A stretch of DNA of 64,000 bases. It comes from Gaertneriomyces semiglobifer (taxonomy: Eukaryota > Chytridiomycota > Chytridiomycetes > Spizellomycetales > Spizellomycetaceae). Position numbers and translations under genes: made by a program. This document shows, piece by piece, positions 10,785 through 22,925 of the stretch. Numbering within the stretch: the stretch's first letter is position 1; every line of letters starts with the position of its first letter. The notes beneath the pieces are model-generated. The model made no database searches. It saw only the letters and a list, made by a program, of their open reading frames with translations, and was not told the origin of the DNA. The stretch is taken from NCBI GenBank assembly GCA_025558075.1, contig JAHLKF010000005.1, positions 744,001 to 808,000 of the forward strand, read 5' to 3'.

Positions 10785-11470
10785 ATGCCCAAGACTAAGA
10801 AGGAACGTACGAGGAGGCACCCAAAACCTGTTCCGTTGAAGGAAAGTGGTCCTGATTCTAGTGGGGCAAGCCCTTTTGCTCCCGTTGGGACTGTCCAAGC
10901 AGCGCAGGATGTGGAAACAATCGTGGTACAGCGTACTGTGAATGAAGCAGCAGTTCTGCTACCGGAGACTTTATCTGCTGATGATGTTGGGAGAAACAAA
11001 AAGCAAAAGCGTCAACAACGACATGAACGATGGCTGGAAAGTATGTCAAGCTTGTGTTGTGATACCCCGCCCATAAATTCACTGAAGCTGATTTGACCAC
11101 AGAGTTAGGTACGGTATACTCTGAAAGGAAAGGCAAGAAAACTAAAGGTGGTGATCCGGGGAAGTTAATTATGGACGATATACGGGATATACTGCCGACT
11201 GTACTTGCACAGCCGATCGCCACATCATCCGCGACGACTACCACCCCGAGCAAACCGAAACCGGTATCACAATCGGCAAGGCGTAAGACAGGGTGAGTTT
11301 GGCATACCATAGCACTATATTTATAAGTGCGCAATGTTGACGCCTGCTTCAGTGTCAGCGAGATTGTGCGTCTTCAGAAGGTTCTATTGCATCCTACGTT
11401 TCGCAACAATCCGATTGCTACTATCAAGCGGCATCTGCAGAATACCATTGTCGACTCGGCGAATTCTTGA
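10785..11470 (+). CDS. SLX9: Ribosome biogenesis protein SLX9
   Basis: Three exons, join(10785..11040,11103..11292,11353..11470), 187 aa. SLX9/FAM207 proteins work in 40S pre-ribosome maturation and export in the nucleolus. The family hallmarks are present: a basic N-terminus with KKQKRQQRHERWLEKL (about 75-90) and the C-terminal motif LQKVLLHPTFRNNPIATI, which matches the conserved 'KVLxHPxFxxNPxxTIxxHL' tail. Both introns are about 60 nt with good ends. The third exon has two usable acceptors six nucleotides apart (CTTCAG then TGTCAG), both in frame, differing by Val-Ser. Confidence 0.9.
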
Positions 11471-11571
11471 GTTTGGTTCTTTGAGAGCTGACGACCGCTG
11501 TACATATTTATCTTATTTATACTGTCACTTATCATTGTCTCAAACGTCGTGTGCTGGCTATGAACATATGC

Positions 11572-13198
11572 TTACTCTGTGCCGTATTCAACGCCGTGCT
11601 TTTTCATACGCTCCTTATGTACGCCCATCACTCTACGCTCAAAGTTATCCCACTCTGACGCAACAGCTGGGCCGCTCCACAGGCGCTCCACCAGCGCGAG
11701 TGCCCTCGGCCAGACCTTTCCCATCACAGTTTCGTGAGGTGCCCTCTCAGTCCACATACAGCCCTCACCGCCAAGTACTAGTTCAGCCTGATCGGTCGAA
11801 ACGCCTTCCGGGACAGGCCAGAATTCCCAGGCTTTTCGCAAGGATATTTTTGAGAGAGAGTAATCCAGGTAACAATGTGAGGTGGGAGAAGATATCGCGG
11901 TATGATTTTGGCGAATAGCGTTAGTGGTTCCATCAAGACCTCGCCAGGATTGAACAGTCGTGTGAGCAGGTAGACCGCCATCAGCGATTTCATCCCATCC
12001 TATCGGAATGCGTCCCAGTTTGTGAAGATAGGTCGCCACTCGCGTCACAAAGTAGGATTGCAGCTGTTCCTCGTTAGAAATACCGAGCTTCTCCATTCGT
12101 TCTTGGCAGTTAGGACACTTCTGCCAGCGAATCTTGGGAACCTACGCGCAAAACGTGAGTTACAAGAGGTTTGGAGGGTGAACCATCGAGTACTCACCTC
12201 ATCGCCACCGATATGGATATACGGGGAGTCGGGAAATACTTCAATAACATACGCTAAAACCATCTCAATGAATTCGAACACCTCCTCTTTTCCAGCGCTT
12301 TTGCGATGTGGTCAGCTTGAGTGGGAAAATAGGCGCTAAACTTCACCTACCAGTACACATCCTCAAATATTCCCCACTCATTTGGAACCACATAGCCGTT
12401 GCCAACACATCCCAGGTTAGGATACGCTGCCAATGCTGCCATGCAATGGCCTGGCAGCTCGATCTCCGGAATGACAGTGATCCCCAGTTTCTTGGCCATG
12501 TATAGTACACGCTGCACGTCTTTGGGAGTATAAAACCCCCCATACTTTTCTCCCGAAGGTAACGTACGGTAAGCACCGACTTCTGTCAATTTGGGCAGCG
12601 ACGGGACCTCAAGACGCCAACCTTTGTTCCCAATACCAAACATATCAGTATCGGCGAATTTCGTGTGAGAAAATCCCGTGGACGTACCATGATCATCCAC
12701 TAAATGCCAGTGCAGCCGATTGAACTTCATGTATGCCATCATCTCTATGAATTTTTCGACAAACTCGACTTCCATAAAGTGTCGGGAACAGTCCAGCAAG
12801 AGGCCACGATGCTCAAAACGGGGCATGTCGGACACAATGCAGCAGGGTATACCATCTTCTTTGTTGGGCGCCGCATCCAGTAACTGACGTACGGTTGCTG
12901 CTCCCCGTGCCAGCCCCTCGACAGTCGGCGATTGCAGCACGAGACTGCCAGGTGTAACAGTAAGGGTATACTTTTCTCTTGCAACAGCTGTCACAGCTGC
13001 GGTACTAATGAGTCGGATCACAACCTCGGTCTTATTCCCAGATTCCAGAAATCTATATCCGGCAAAAGCCCATCTTGCGATGGATTTAAGTTCTTTTGAC
13101 GGCGGGTCTAACGTCAGACGTGCTGAATGTACAGCACACTTCCCGCCAGAGACAGTCGCCATCTGCGGCGTGGGTATCACATCCAGAGAATTGCTCAT
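11572..13198 (-). CDS. Glycoside hydrolase family 20 beta-N-acetylhexosaminidase
   Basis: Four exons, complement(join(11572..12141,12198..12297,12351..12621,12688..13198)), 483 aa. Removes terminal GlcNAc/GalNAc, in fungi often from chitin oligomers. Visible: N-terminal GH20b-like domain (1-110), HHGLLLDCSRHFM-type strand, HWHLVDDHGWR, catalytic HIGGDE with Asp293-Glu294, SHCYLDY and GGEGCMWTE. The first intron (12622-12687, 66 nt) interrupts HWHLVDDHG|WR and has no in-frame stop, so an unspliced mRNA would still be translatable with a 22-residue insertion. There is no signal peptide at the first in-frame ATG, unusual for a secreted enzyme; a missed upstream exon or a cytosolic role are both possible. 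Divergent from the gene at 13388 (189-bp gap). Confidence 0.9.
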
Positions 13199-13387
13199 TG
13201 CTGCGCTCTCTCTTTTTCTCAGCACAACCCCTTCCAAGTTATTTTACCATTTCCTGTATGGATGTCATAGAACACCTCGAATGGAGGGATGTCATCGTTA
13301 TCTTTTGTTATTAATATACGAAACTCCGCCAGTTCGCGTTTTTGGTTGTTGGAACTTGAACTTTAAAAAACTGAAGTGCAAGGAACT

Positions 13388-15109
13388 ATGACTTCTACTC
13401 GACCGGGAACTTCCCATACCAACTACACTGCGCTTTCAGGACTAGCACTCACAGCCTATGACTCTTTCGAGACCAAAGCCGACCAACATGATGATTCCTT
13501 CACAGATCTACCTACCCCACCTGCGTTCGCCAGGGTCGTAGATGACGCTTGGCCCTATACCGGTGCGGTCGATGAAGAGCAGAGTAAGCCAATGACGGGT
13601 GCGTGAAAATTGTGCTTATCAAATTGGGGAAAACTCTCACGCTGACACTACTTCAGCCGAAGATTTGCGTCAACAGTTTCAAGAATTGAGTATGTGAAGT
13701 GAACCCGAACTTTCCCACTCAAATGATACTCACTCTGCGACCATCCAGTGGCAGAAACAAAATCTTCTGCTGCGACAGAAGCACTAGAGGCAGTGAATAC
13801 CAAGATATGTCAGCTGGCTGCTTCACTTAGAGTTGTCGATGATGCGGATGCCATTGACCTCATCTTGGAAGAAATGCCCGTGGAAGCTCCTCCCTACGGT
13901 GAGCACAATGAATGCTTAGTCCCGCTGATGAAAAGAGTTACACATGGTGAAACCTCAAATATATAACTGCGTGCATCAAATTGCAGATCCGAAGGAAACT
14001 TTTATAACATCGGTGCCAAACGAAGTTGCGATGGTCGAGCAGGACAAACAACCAGTGGTCATGGACGTACCTCCCCGAACGACATTTGCCGTACGGAACA
14101 TTCTTACCAGCGACGAAGCCACACACATGGCATCTGCAGTCCACGAATTCTTCAAGCTTGCAAGCCAGGGGAACGAGGAAAGCGTGCGAACGCAGAAAGA
14201 GCAGTTGTTCGGAGAGATTGCGACTAGTTATGTGTACTCGTTACTCAAACTGGAGACGCGGCATTGGGACGAGTTTCGAACTGTATGTTCTACTGTCCCT
14301 TATATCAATTGGCTGCTCTATATCCTAATCGGAACGATGTGTGCATAGATGTTACCGTCCCTGTTGACAAACACCGCCCTAGGAAGTGACGGGCAACGTG
14401 ACGAGACCAGGAAACAAGCAATATACGACACCATTTGCTACTGGATACACGGCACTCAACCATCACTACCCCTTGACGCTACATGGCCCTCCACGCCTCC
14501 CTCAGACGATCTCGCACGATCAGGTTCGCTCTACTGAATTTACCATGCTCACCACTTGAAAAAAAAACAGTCACACTAAACAAAAACACATATACCTTTC
14601 CCGCTACAGCTTCCCAAGACTGGTTAGTCCCCGCCACAGACGCCCCAAGTCGCGGGGGAGGCGACACAACAGCCCGACCCTCCGCATACCTCTTTCACAT
14701 CCCCCAAGCCCGTCCCACCTCTTTCGCACTCACACAACCCTCCCCACTACTCCGATACATCATCTCACCCCCATCACGTCTCGTCACAATCCATCGCTCA
14801 ACCCTCGTCCGCAGCTCGCTCATCCCACCTTCAGACGTCACATACCATGATATCGTCGCTGAATCCTTAACGAGATGCAAACGTGTCGCTAAACAAACCC
14901 AAAAGGCGAATGAAGAACTCGTGCGGGACCGGAACCGCACAAAACGGGAATTGGACAGGGAGATCAATAAGGAGTGGAAGGAAGTCCGTGGGATCCTGTG
15001 TCGACCGGATCTGGTCAAGAGCGCGGCTGATAAGATTCTACAACGGGTGCAGGAACCTGAAAAGGCACCCGTTCAACCAGGGAGCCAAGCTGTTTCACGT
15101 AGGCGCTGA
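13388..15109 (+). CDS. Unrecognised 462-aa protein with basic coiled-coil C-terminus
   Basis: Six exons, join(13388..13583,13657..13689,13749..13898,13987..14282,14349..14523,14571..15109). All junctions are GT-AG and in frame, including a 33-nt exon 2. I do not recognise the family. Residues 1-130 are acidic and polar with a short helical segment (about 66-95); 150-270 look helical and folded (FAVRNILTSDEATHMASAVHEFF, SYVYSLLKLETRHWDEFRTML). The middle is Pro/Ser/Thr-rich, and about 395-445 is a strongly charged helix (TQKANEELVRDRNRTKRELDREINKEW). Donor choice for exon 1 (GTAAGC at 13584) could alternatively be GTGCGT 15 nt later, also in frame. It converges with the chitin synthase gene. 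Confidence 0.62.
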
Positions 15110-15274
15110 TCAAAACTTGGAAAAAAAATAGCAACGGAAATCAACAGCACCAATATGGCTATTAAATTTGAATGTATGTTCACCAAAATATACACAACCT
15201 GTCACTACTAGTCTACAAAATACAACTAAAAAAATCTCATCACTACAAACGGACAGAGTATTTGGATAAAGTCC

Positions 15275-18200
15275 TTATTTCCGTCCATGTTCAACATCCA
15301 CGTTCAACGAGCGACGCTTATCTCTTTCGTCCTTGTTGTGTACATTACCACCTTGCACGCAAAGGTACACCATACTTCCAACAAACCGGAACAGAGACAG
15401 AGCAGAAACAGACCACTATAACAAAGAAAGTGTGAGCTTCTGATTAATGGGCACACAAATAGTTCGGAACAAGTGATACATACCAAAATGAAAGTAAGAT
15501 AAGTGTTACCACGGAGGGCAGTCTCGGCACCAACAAACACGCCCAGTTTCTCGGCCACAGCCTCCGTCGTCAGAACAGCCACCAACGCAGTGTTGCACAA
15601 AATCCAGAGCAAGACGACATTGGTTCTAAAGGTCTTAAAGTAATCCTCTTGACGCAATTTGTCACTGCGCCCATCGACCTTCTTTTCCTTTTCTGCTTCT
15701 TTGGGTTTTAGACCCATCAGGAAATTTTCGTACGCGGCATCGATGTCGGCTTGGTTCACTGGCAAATCCGTGGTGGTGGTCTTTTTTCCTGATTCCTCCT
15801 TGACAACATGGACGGGTGCAAGGTCCACTGGTGCATTCTCACCCTTGGTTCCCCACGACACATCGTGAAGGTTTGTGAAAGCATACACCATCAAGATATT
15901 GACAAAGGACGGGAGCAACATCAAGTATTGGAAGAACGAAGAAAACTATAACACAAGTGAATGTGAGTGAGTGTGCCACAGACGCTGCCCAACAAGTTGT
16001 AGGATACACACCATGTGCCATGGGTCCAGGTAAGCGAAACTGCTGATAAAGTACGATCCATATGTGGCGACTGTACTCATCACAAGGTCCCGGAAAGCTG
16101 GCTCAGACAAAAGATCAGGTACGGACGCGGTATCTCCATCCGCATCCGGAGTCCGCAGCTTGTCAAGAGCACCCGATACTGACAAGTAGATGGAGAATCC
16201 AGCCTACAAAAGAACAGCTGCTGTGAGTTCATGCACGCCTACAGGTAAAAGGCGCGGCACCTAACTTACCATGTACAGCATCAACCCCATGAGAACCGAG
16301 AAGAGAACAAAGCACGCCATGTACAGGTACCAGTTCGCTTGAGGACGATTCATTCCAAGACTCGCGACAAAGATCATGACCAAAGCAAAAATGTACACTT
16401 GACGGAATACCAAGAAAATGGTCTCTCCCGCACCGTAGAAAGGATCGGTCTCACGCTTGGCGACCATACCGCTTGTCAAAAAGTAAAAGATCAAGTAAAA
16501 GTTTGCCAGGGAGAACCAGGAGAAGACGACATTGATACTGTTGTAGATCAGCTGCGAAACGACCGCAAGCTTGCGGAGTGGGCTGTGACCCGACCGGAAG
16601 ATTTGGTACCAGTGGATGATGGCGTGAACGCCGGCGAAAAAGGAACCGTTCAGCCAACGACGACGTTGAGAAATGAATTCGGCAATGGTGTCGGGGACGT
16701 CGGTCTCTGCACTTGCATCTTTGCAGTAGCGCAAGACCCAGTTCTCGCCACGCTTGGTGACGAGTTCGAAACACAAGATACGATCTTCGGCAAGATACAT
16801 GTTGGCCTGTGAGAGCTTGACGTCGCCATGGCTGTCATGCATGCGCTCTCCCAAAAAGTACTTTTCCAACGGGCCCGTACCATCCGGACCGTTTTGAAGG
16901 GCCTTGTACCGGTACGCACTGAAAGCACCCGGCAACACGGCAATGAAACCAAAGACGGACTCGAGGGGTTTGTCGAGAATGTTGGACATTTTGTACTCAA
17001 AGTTTTGGGCGGCGACCAAGGGCGAGATGAGCTTGTGTGCACCCGACCCCTTCTCTACGCAAATCTCTCCACAAGCACCAGCCACTTGAGGGTCGTGATC
17101 AAAGACCTTCCAGAGACGGTACAAACTCTGCTCCGTCGGTTTAGTTCCGACATCGAGCAGAATACATACGTTCGGTTTGAGGATATTGCCAAAGGCGTTG
17201 AAGAACCACCTGTGACTGTTGAGCTTCTTTTTGTTTTTCTCTTTAAGACAGAACAAGACCTGAACCGGCACAAGCCCCGTGTTGGCGCCGCGACAGTTTA
17301 AGTCTGAGTCAACACAAAGCTGAGTCGTGTATTCAAAGATGTGGGCAGATACTTCTTCATCAGAGATACTGGTTTTGAGGATACCATCCTGGTACACACC
17401 CATCACACCGAGGACGTTGAGCGTGCGCGGATTGATCTTTGTACGACCGTCAGACACGACGCAAACAACCACCTTTTGCCAACCGTCCGGGCCCCACATG
17501 GTGTTTCTCTTTTTGGAACACATGTGAGCAATGTTTTTCATGACAGCCTTGAAGGTTTTGGTGAACAAGTATTCATCTTCGTTGTACATGGTCATGACGA
17601 TAAACATTTCGGTTTGGCGACCGAGCTCGGCGGCACGCAACGTGTAACCTCTTTCCGCAAACTCATTCGGGTCTCCGCAAGCAGCGGTATACCGCAGATG
17701 GGTGAATTCACGTCCGGTGCGGTACTTGCCCATGGCGATGACCTTTTCCGGGACAGGGATCTCCACGACAAAGTTCCCGCTGGCGGTAAGCTCGACGACT
17801 TTGGTGGTTTTGTGGCGAAAGATGGTTCCAGCTGCCCGACGGCGCATCATCTGCTGCGCGGGCGGGTACTCGTAACCGACGTTTGGTTGATAGCTGTAGG
17901 GATTGGAGAACGGGTACTGTCCATAGCCGTAGGGGTTGGGCTCCAGGGTCTCCTGGGGCGGAGGAGGGACATGGGAAGGCAGTTCGTAGTAGGTCACGTC
18001 GCCACCAGCGACTTCCGGGTAACCGTAAGGATTAGCATAGACTTGCTGCATCTGAGGGGAAGCGGGCGGAGGAGAGGGAGCGACTGACGGATCAATGTCG
18101 ATTGCGTCGTGTGGGGTTGCATAACGCTGATGGGGAGGAGCGTAGGGTGCAGGCGCTTGGGAGTAGCGCTGAGCTTGTGGATACCGGGAAGAACTGGTGG

Positions 18201-18495
18201 AGGAGTCGTACATGCTTGAAGTTCTTTTGGGAAAGTGGTTCGCAGAGGAGGAGTCGTCGCCGAGCAAGCTCGCGTTACTGCTCACTTTCTTCTGCCTGCG
18301 CTCTCTCTTTGAGCTCGACTCACCGGCTTGCGACAAATCGTAGTGGGTAGAGTAATACTCGGAGAGGAGCGTACTGTTTTCTGGAGCGATATTACTGCCG
18401 GGAGGATCCAAGGTGGTAGTAGCAATGGGTGGTAGTGGCTCGTACCCAGGAGACGAGCTCCTCTTGCCTTTTGAAGAGGAGGGACCTTGGTCCAT
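15275..18495 (-). CDS. Chitin synthase (class I/II type)
   Basis: Four exons, complement(join(15275..15415,15484..15945,16012..16203,16270..18495)), 1006 aa. Integral plasma-membrane glycosyltransferase polymerising UDP-GlcNAc into chitin. The first 230 residues are Ser/Pro/Tyr-rich and disordered. The catalytic domain (about 250-700) shows TMYNEDE, the EDRILCFEL segment and QRRRWLNGSFF near residue 610, the hallmark of family 2 chitin synthases. The C-terminal third has the usual cluster of membrane helices, with a soluble loop in exon 3; the last exon starts WSVSALSLFRFVGSM. Start is the first ATG in frame (MDQGPSSSKG); the frame is open a further 23 codons without ATG. No myosin motor domain, so it is not a class V enzyme. 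Confidence 0.94.
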
Positions 18496-18691
18496 GTTCG
18501 TCTCTATTCGGACGGAGGTTAAAAGGGGTGACGTGAGCTGATGCCGGTCAGATCCTAAGGGCAAGAATCGTAGGAGCCGGAGGTATGTGTGTTGTAGTGT
18601 GCGTGTTTGTGGGTACTATTCTTAGTCAATCGGCCGCTTGGTACCTACCCTGTGCCGTTTATGTTGTTTACGGGTCCACCTTCTTGGCGGT

Positions 18692-18711
18692 TGTGTGTGT
18701 GTGTGTGTGTG
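18692..18711. repeat. GT dinucleotide microsatellite
   Basis: Ten uninterrupted GT units in the 5' flank of the chitin synthase gene, with further imperfect GTGTG runs at 18588-18612. Confidence 0.85.
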
Positions 18712-19488
18712 GTAATGAGTGCGTGTGTGAATTTGAATGTGCGAGGGGTAAGCTGGTTGTTGGTGTGCTGCAGGTGCCTGCCTGCCTGCTGCTTGCTGTC
18801 GACGTCGATGTCGTCGAGGGAGAAGCTGCCCTGCCTTTTTTGTTAGTTTTTAAGTGTCAATGTTTTAAGGTGGTGGACTGAGGCTGGCTGGCTGGGCCCT
18901 TTGCTTTGCCTTGGCCGAAGTTAAGAAGAAGGAGGTAGGTGGGTTTAAAGGCAAACGCTCCGGATGAATGAAACCCGATAATATCATATAATTTGCCTTG
19001 GCCCTCCCTTCCGGTCTCTTATTTAACTAGTAGTACCAAACAAAACAACCTTGGCTTCCCCTTTCATTCATGTTCAATTGCACATGCATTGCATTGTTCA
19101 AGTTTCCTTCTCCTCTTGCATGAATTGGATCTGGAATCTACCTCTGACGACCTGAAGCTGAGTATGTGCTGGCTGCTCTCTCAATTAAGTCTCGATCACC
19201 GCCTCGCTCGTACATGACACTCGTCTCTTTCCTCCTTGTCTTCTCTCATCAATTCAATGTCAAAATAGATAATAATCACCATTCCGGGGGCTGGTGCAAA
19301 TGGCAAATGGCCAAACACAACTTTGGCTGACGCTTTTTTTGCCTTTCCCGCCCACCGCCGCACTCGGCGCGACACGCGCACACGCTGGGGTTAGGGTCAG
19401 TATTGACTATAAAAAGGTGTGCGTACAACTGTGACGCAGGCTTGTCTTTTTGCAGCTCAAGTTTGGCTGAATTCGAACTCGACGTCCG

Positions 19489-19668
19489 ATGGAAGAAGGA
19501 TGGAACATGGCACTTGGGAATTGGGGCCTGGGGAATGGGAGCTCGAGATCGACACCAAGCCAAGTGCTTGCTCGTCACGTGATGCACTCGGTCATTAATT
19601 TTGGGAAGCATTTAAAGCATTTAAATTTACCTCTGGGTTCCCCACACAAGCGCCCACCAAGATTTTAA
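19489..19668 (+). CDS. Possible 59-aa ORF, doubtful
   Basis: An ATG-initiated frame (MEEGWNMALGNWG...) sits about 70 bp downstream of a CTATAAAAAGG element. It ends in a basic Pro-rich tail (KRPPRF). No family recognised and composition does not strongly favour coding; it is listed because promoter-like sequence precedes it in otherwise empty DNA. Confidence 0.15.
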   Translation: MEEGWNMALGNWGLGNGSSRSTPSQVLARHVMHSVINFGKHLKHLNLPLGSPHKRPPRF

Positions 19669-20544
19669 CCCACTGCTCGGCTCCGTCGATTTCGGACGGA
19701 CATGCTTGGGAGTGTAATAGTGTATAGTATTATGTGCAAGGCATCACGCGACTTTGGCTTCTCTATTGTGGGAAAGCGCAGAGGTGTGTCTTAAACGGCT
19801 TTGTCGATGATCTCGCTAGCGCCTTCGTGCTTTTGAATGTGTCGGGTACATGTGCAGCTTACTGAGGGCAATGTGTTCGTCTTGTGTGGCATATACAGCG
19901 CCCAACGTCAACGTCGGGTAGTCATGTCCGCCGGTCAGAGCGGAGTTAACTGCGCCACGATACAAGCGCCATAACAGTGCCGGACACCTAGAGAAACAGA
20001 GAGAAAGAGAGCGACAGAGCTGTCCTGTCATCCTACAGCAGACCCACTGACTAGCCTGCTCCTCCTGTGTGGTGATGTATGCAGCATTGCCTACTGAGAA
20101 TACAAGTGTTCCTTGCTCGCTTCCTGTCACGCATGGCGTGCTCTAACCGCCAAATCTCGGTTGGTTTTGAGCATCTCGGAAACCCGTCTAGTGAGCCCCC
20201 CCCGCAAATCCCTGTCGTTGTGATGAAAAAGTCTTCCAGGAATGGCAGGGCCTCGCTTCGGTCCTCCGAAAGAAGGCGTCAAACATTTTAGGGGCCACTT
20301 GTCGCGGCTCTATTCGGACTGCCGCGCGCAACCTGAGCAAGCTCGGCATCATTTGCACCCATCTCCCCTTTTTTCTCGTGAACAAAGTGTGATAAAGAAC
20401 GTCTTTCGGAGAGCAGTTTCCTCGGAGCTCACCCATCTCTCTCGTTTCGTCGCCCATGTAACAGGTCCATTGAACCATTCATCCCTGCTACCCCTTCTGC
20501 CGGAATTCCGCGCAACCCGAAACGTCAACCAACCAGCTCTTGCA

Positions 20545-20553
20545 GAATATATA
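20545..20553 (+). promoter_or_regulatory. Possible TATA box of hydroxylase gene
   Basis: AATATATAA lies about 125 bp upstream of the ATG at 20678, in otherwise GC-balanced sequence. Position and composition fit a TATA element. Confidence 0.4.
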
Positions 20554-20677
20554 ACAGCGACATGCGTTCCCCACACCAGGCTCCATTTGTCTCCAGCTGT
20601 CCTGCTCCAGCAAGGCCTCGTATACTGCTTGGATACACCTTCATACCACACGTAAAGCGCAAGTTATCCTTTGCAAC

Positions 20678-21585
20678 ATGAACTCGACCGACACGGCGTC
20701 CACCTTCTTGGACAGCCCCTTGGGCGGCAGTCTTCTCGCTCCTCATTGGTACAAGCTTACTGCAACGTACTCTGAAGCAACCCTCATGAGAACAGGAACA
20801 TTCCTTGTTCAACTCTTCGCATTCTGGGTACCAGCCCTGTTGTACCTCGCCGTCGACATCTTCAGACCATACATCATTTCGCAATACAAGATACAACCCA
20901 ACGTCAGACCTACGTCTCAACAACTCTGGAAATGCGCCGCCCGGGTCTTGTTCAACCAATTTGCCATTGCTGGTCCAATGGCTTACTTTGCATACGGTCC
21001 CATGCTCAAACTCGGCATGCACATGAACGGCTTCCCGACAGTTCTCGAAATCGCACGCGACTTTGTTATCTCATTGTTATTTGAAGAAGTCCTCTTTTAC
21101 TACAGTCACCGCATGCTGCACCATGGGATCTTTTACAAGCGCATCCACAAGCTTCACCATCAGTTCACTGCTCGTAAGTTTTGTCTTTCGTGCCCGTGTC
21201 GCGTCTCTCCTCGTCAAAAGTACTAATCCCTCACATGTAAAAACCAGCCGTAGGAATGGCAGCGGAATACGCACACCCCATCGAACACATTTTCTCCAAC
21301 ATTATTCCAGTCGTCATCGGCCCAATGGTGCTTGGCTCCCATCTCGTCACTCTCTGGCTATGGTTGAGTTTCGCACTCATCAGCACCGTGACCGTCCACG
21401 CGGGCTACGATACGCCGCTGCACAGAGGCATCGCCCTGTTTCATGACTATCACCATGAAAAGTTCCGCGAGTGCTTTGGTGTGATGGGCCTGTTGGACTA
21501 CCTCCACTCGACAGATCTCACCTTCCGTCAGAGATACTTTGGGAAACAAAAGGAAAATGTGGATGCGTCAAAGAAGGCAGAATAG
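20678..21585 (+). CDS. Fatty acid hydroxylase superfamily / sterol desaturase-like membrane enzyme
   Basis: Spliced join(20678..21173,21248..21585), 277 aa. Di-iron membrane oxygenase of the family that includes C4-methylsterol oxidase (ERG25) and FAXDC2, acting in the ER on sterols or lipids. The histidine motifs are intact: HRMLHH (about 146-151), HKLHHQFTAPVG across the intron, HAGYDTPLH and HDYHHEKF. Hydrophobic segments lie at about 35-60, 95-118 and 195-240. The GT-AG intron (74 nt) splits the third His motif, and splicing gives the family-typical FTAPVGMAAEYAHP. Which sterol or lipid it hydroxylates cannot be told from sequence alone; length (277 aa) suits ERG25-like enzymes. Confidence 0.88.
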
Positions 21586-21816
21586 GATGCATGTGAGAAT
21601 AGTAATGGGATATTGACCCCTGTCACGATTGGCGGGTACTTGATGATGTGGTTTGCTGTATGTCCTGCAAAAATAGTTTCGAATACATAGTATAATACAC
21701 GTGAATTGCCGAGCACTGTGGTTTCCACATCAAGCCACCGTTTGTGGACTTAAAGAAATCAAAGCTTTAGGCCTTCACTGCATTGAATTTCAAATTCAAA
21801 ACCACATTACATCCAA

Positions 21817-22925
21817 TCATGTCCGCTTTTTCTTGCGACGGCTCGTGGCATTACTTGGTATGTCTGATGCAGCCCCTGATTTTTTCCGCTCCGCAAACAG
21901 TTTGGCTTGATATGCCTCAAAATCATCATCGGCGAGCGTCGGCGGCATATCATCCCCATCCTCAATAGCCTCGTCAACATTTCCATCATCTCGTGGTGTT
22001 ATCTTTCTCTTTTTCCCACCACTTTTCGGTCGAGCATACTTTTCTTCGATGGACGCAAACATGGCTTCAAAGCGATCTTTTGATCGTGCTTGCATTAAGG
22101 CTTTTAACTCTTCTCCAGAGCCTTTCTTGGCTTTGGACGCCTTGATTTTTTGAGTCTTGCGAATCTCCTGGAGCATCTCTTCTGCCTCTTTGGCCTCTTT
22201 CTCAGCTGCCTTACGATGTTTATTGATTTCCCGTTGTGTTGTTGTAGACGCAAACTTCTTGTACTTTTGGATCTCTCCTGCGTCGATCGCTGCCTTGATG
22301 GTGTCTATCACACGGGGAACGTCATCAAACTCCAGTAAGAATACTGTCTCATAAAGTTTCCAAAAGTCGCCTTCGTAATCGTTATACGCCTTCAATATAT
22401 CTTTGCGTTCTTCCTCTGATTCTTTGTAATCCTTGGCAAACTCCGCAATGGTCTCTTCGTTCACGATGCCGCTCCACAAGTCCCGAAAGTAGGCGCCCCA
22501 ACTCCCAGCGTCTGGAGGCAAACTGTAGGATTCGTCATCTATTGACCCGGTCTGGTCATAACGTTCACGCTTTGTTGGGTCAGAGAGGATTTCGTAGTAT
22601 TTCAGGATGCGTTGAAACCGTTGCGTGGCTTGCATGACCTCTTCATCGTTCAAGCCTTGAGCAGTTATCTTGTCAGGATGAAACCGAAGTGCTACCTTGT
22701 GATATGCCTTCTTGATTTCTGCCTGAGACAGCCAGAGAGTACCGGTGAGATTTAACGCGAAGTGAACATCAAAAAGGTGAGGAGACGTCTAACCTGAGTA
22801 GCAGTCTTCTCGAGACCGAACTCGGCATACAAATCGACTTCTGTCGCAGTTGCTTCTGTCTCTTCTGTCTCCTCCTCCATCGTTCTCTCATCTTCACTTC
22901 TAATCTCGTCGGTTGACTCCGTCAT
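21817..22925 (-). CDS. DnaJ (Hsp40) co-chaperone, DNAJC9-like
   Basis: Two exons, complement(join(21817..22722,22794..22925)), 345 aa. The J domain spans about residues 34-105: VDLYAEFGLEK, then after the intron AEIKKAYHKVALRFHPDK with the HPD triad that stimulates Hsp70 ATPase, and YEILSDPTKRERYD. The rest is helical and highly charged, ending in a lysine-rich tail (SRRKKKRT), as in DNAJC9, which in animals is a histone chaperone partner of Hsp70 in the nucleus. Start: first ATG in frame at 22925; the frame is open four codons further (TTG). It is divergent from AHA1, another chaperone-system gene, with 118 bp between it and the AHA1 leader ORF. Confidence 0.88.

Larger units (their letters stand above)
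18496..20677. other. Long intergenic region between chitin synthase and hydroxylase genes
   Basis: At about 2.2 kb this is by far the largest gap in the window. It contains a (GT)n tract at 18692-18711 within T/G-rich sequence, a consensus TATA element on the plus strand near 19408-19418 followed by a 59-codon frame (19489-19668), a CACGTG E-box-like core near 19575, a doubled GCATTTAAA near 19607-19625, and a purine-rich tract near 19990-20025. I see no conserved protein. It likely holds the long 5' regions of both diverging genes, possibly with an unannotated transcript. Confidence 0.5.

Noticed and set aside
18585..18881. Plus-strand frames rich in Cys and Val over the GT tract
   Set aside because: The composition is produced by the GT/TG microsatellite and surrounding T/G-rich DNA, not by a protein.
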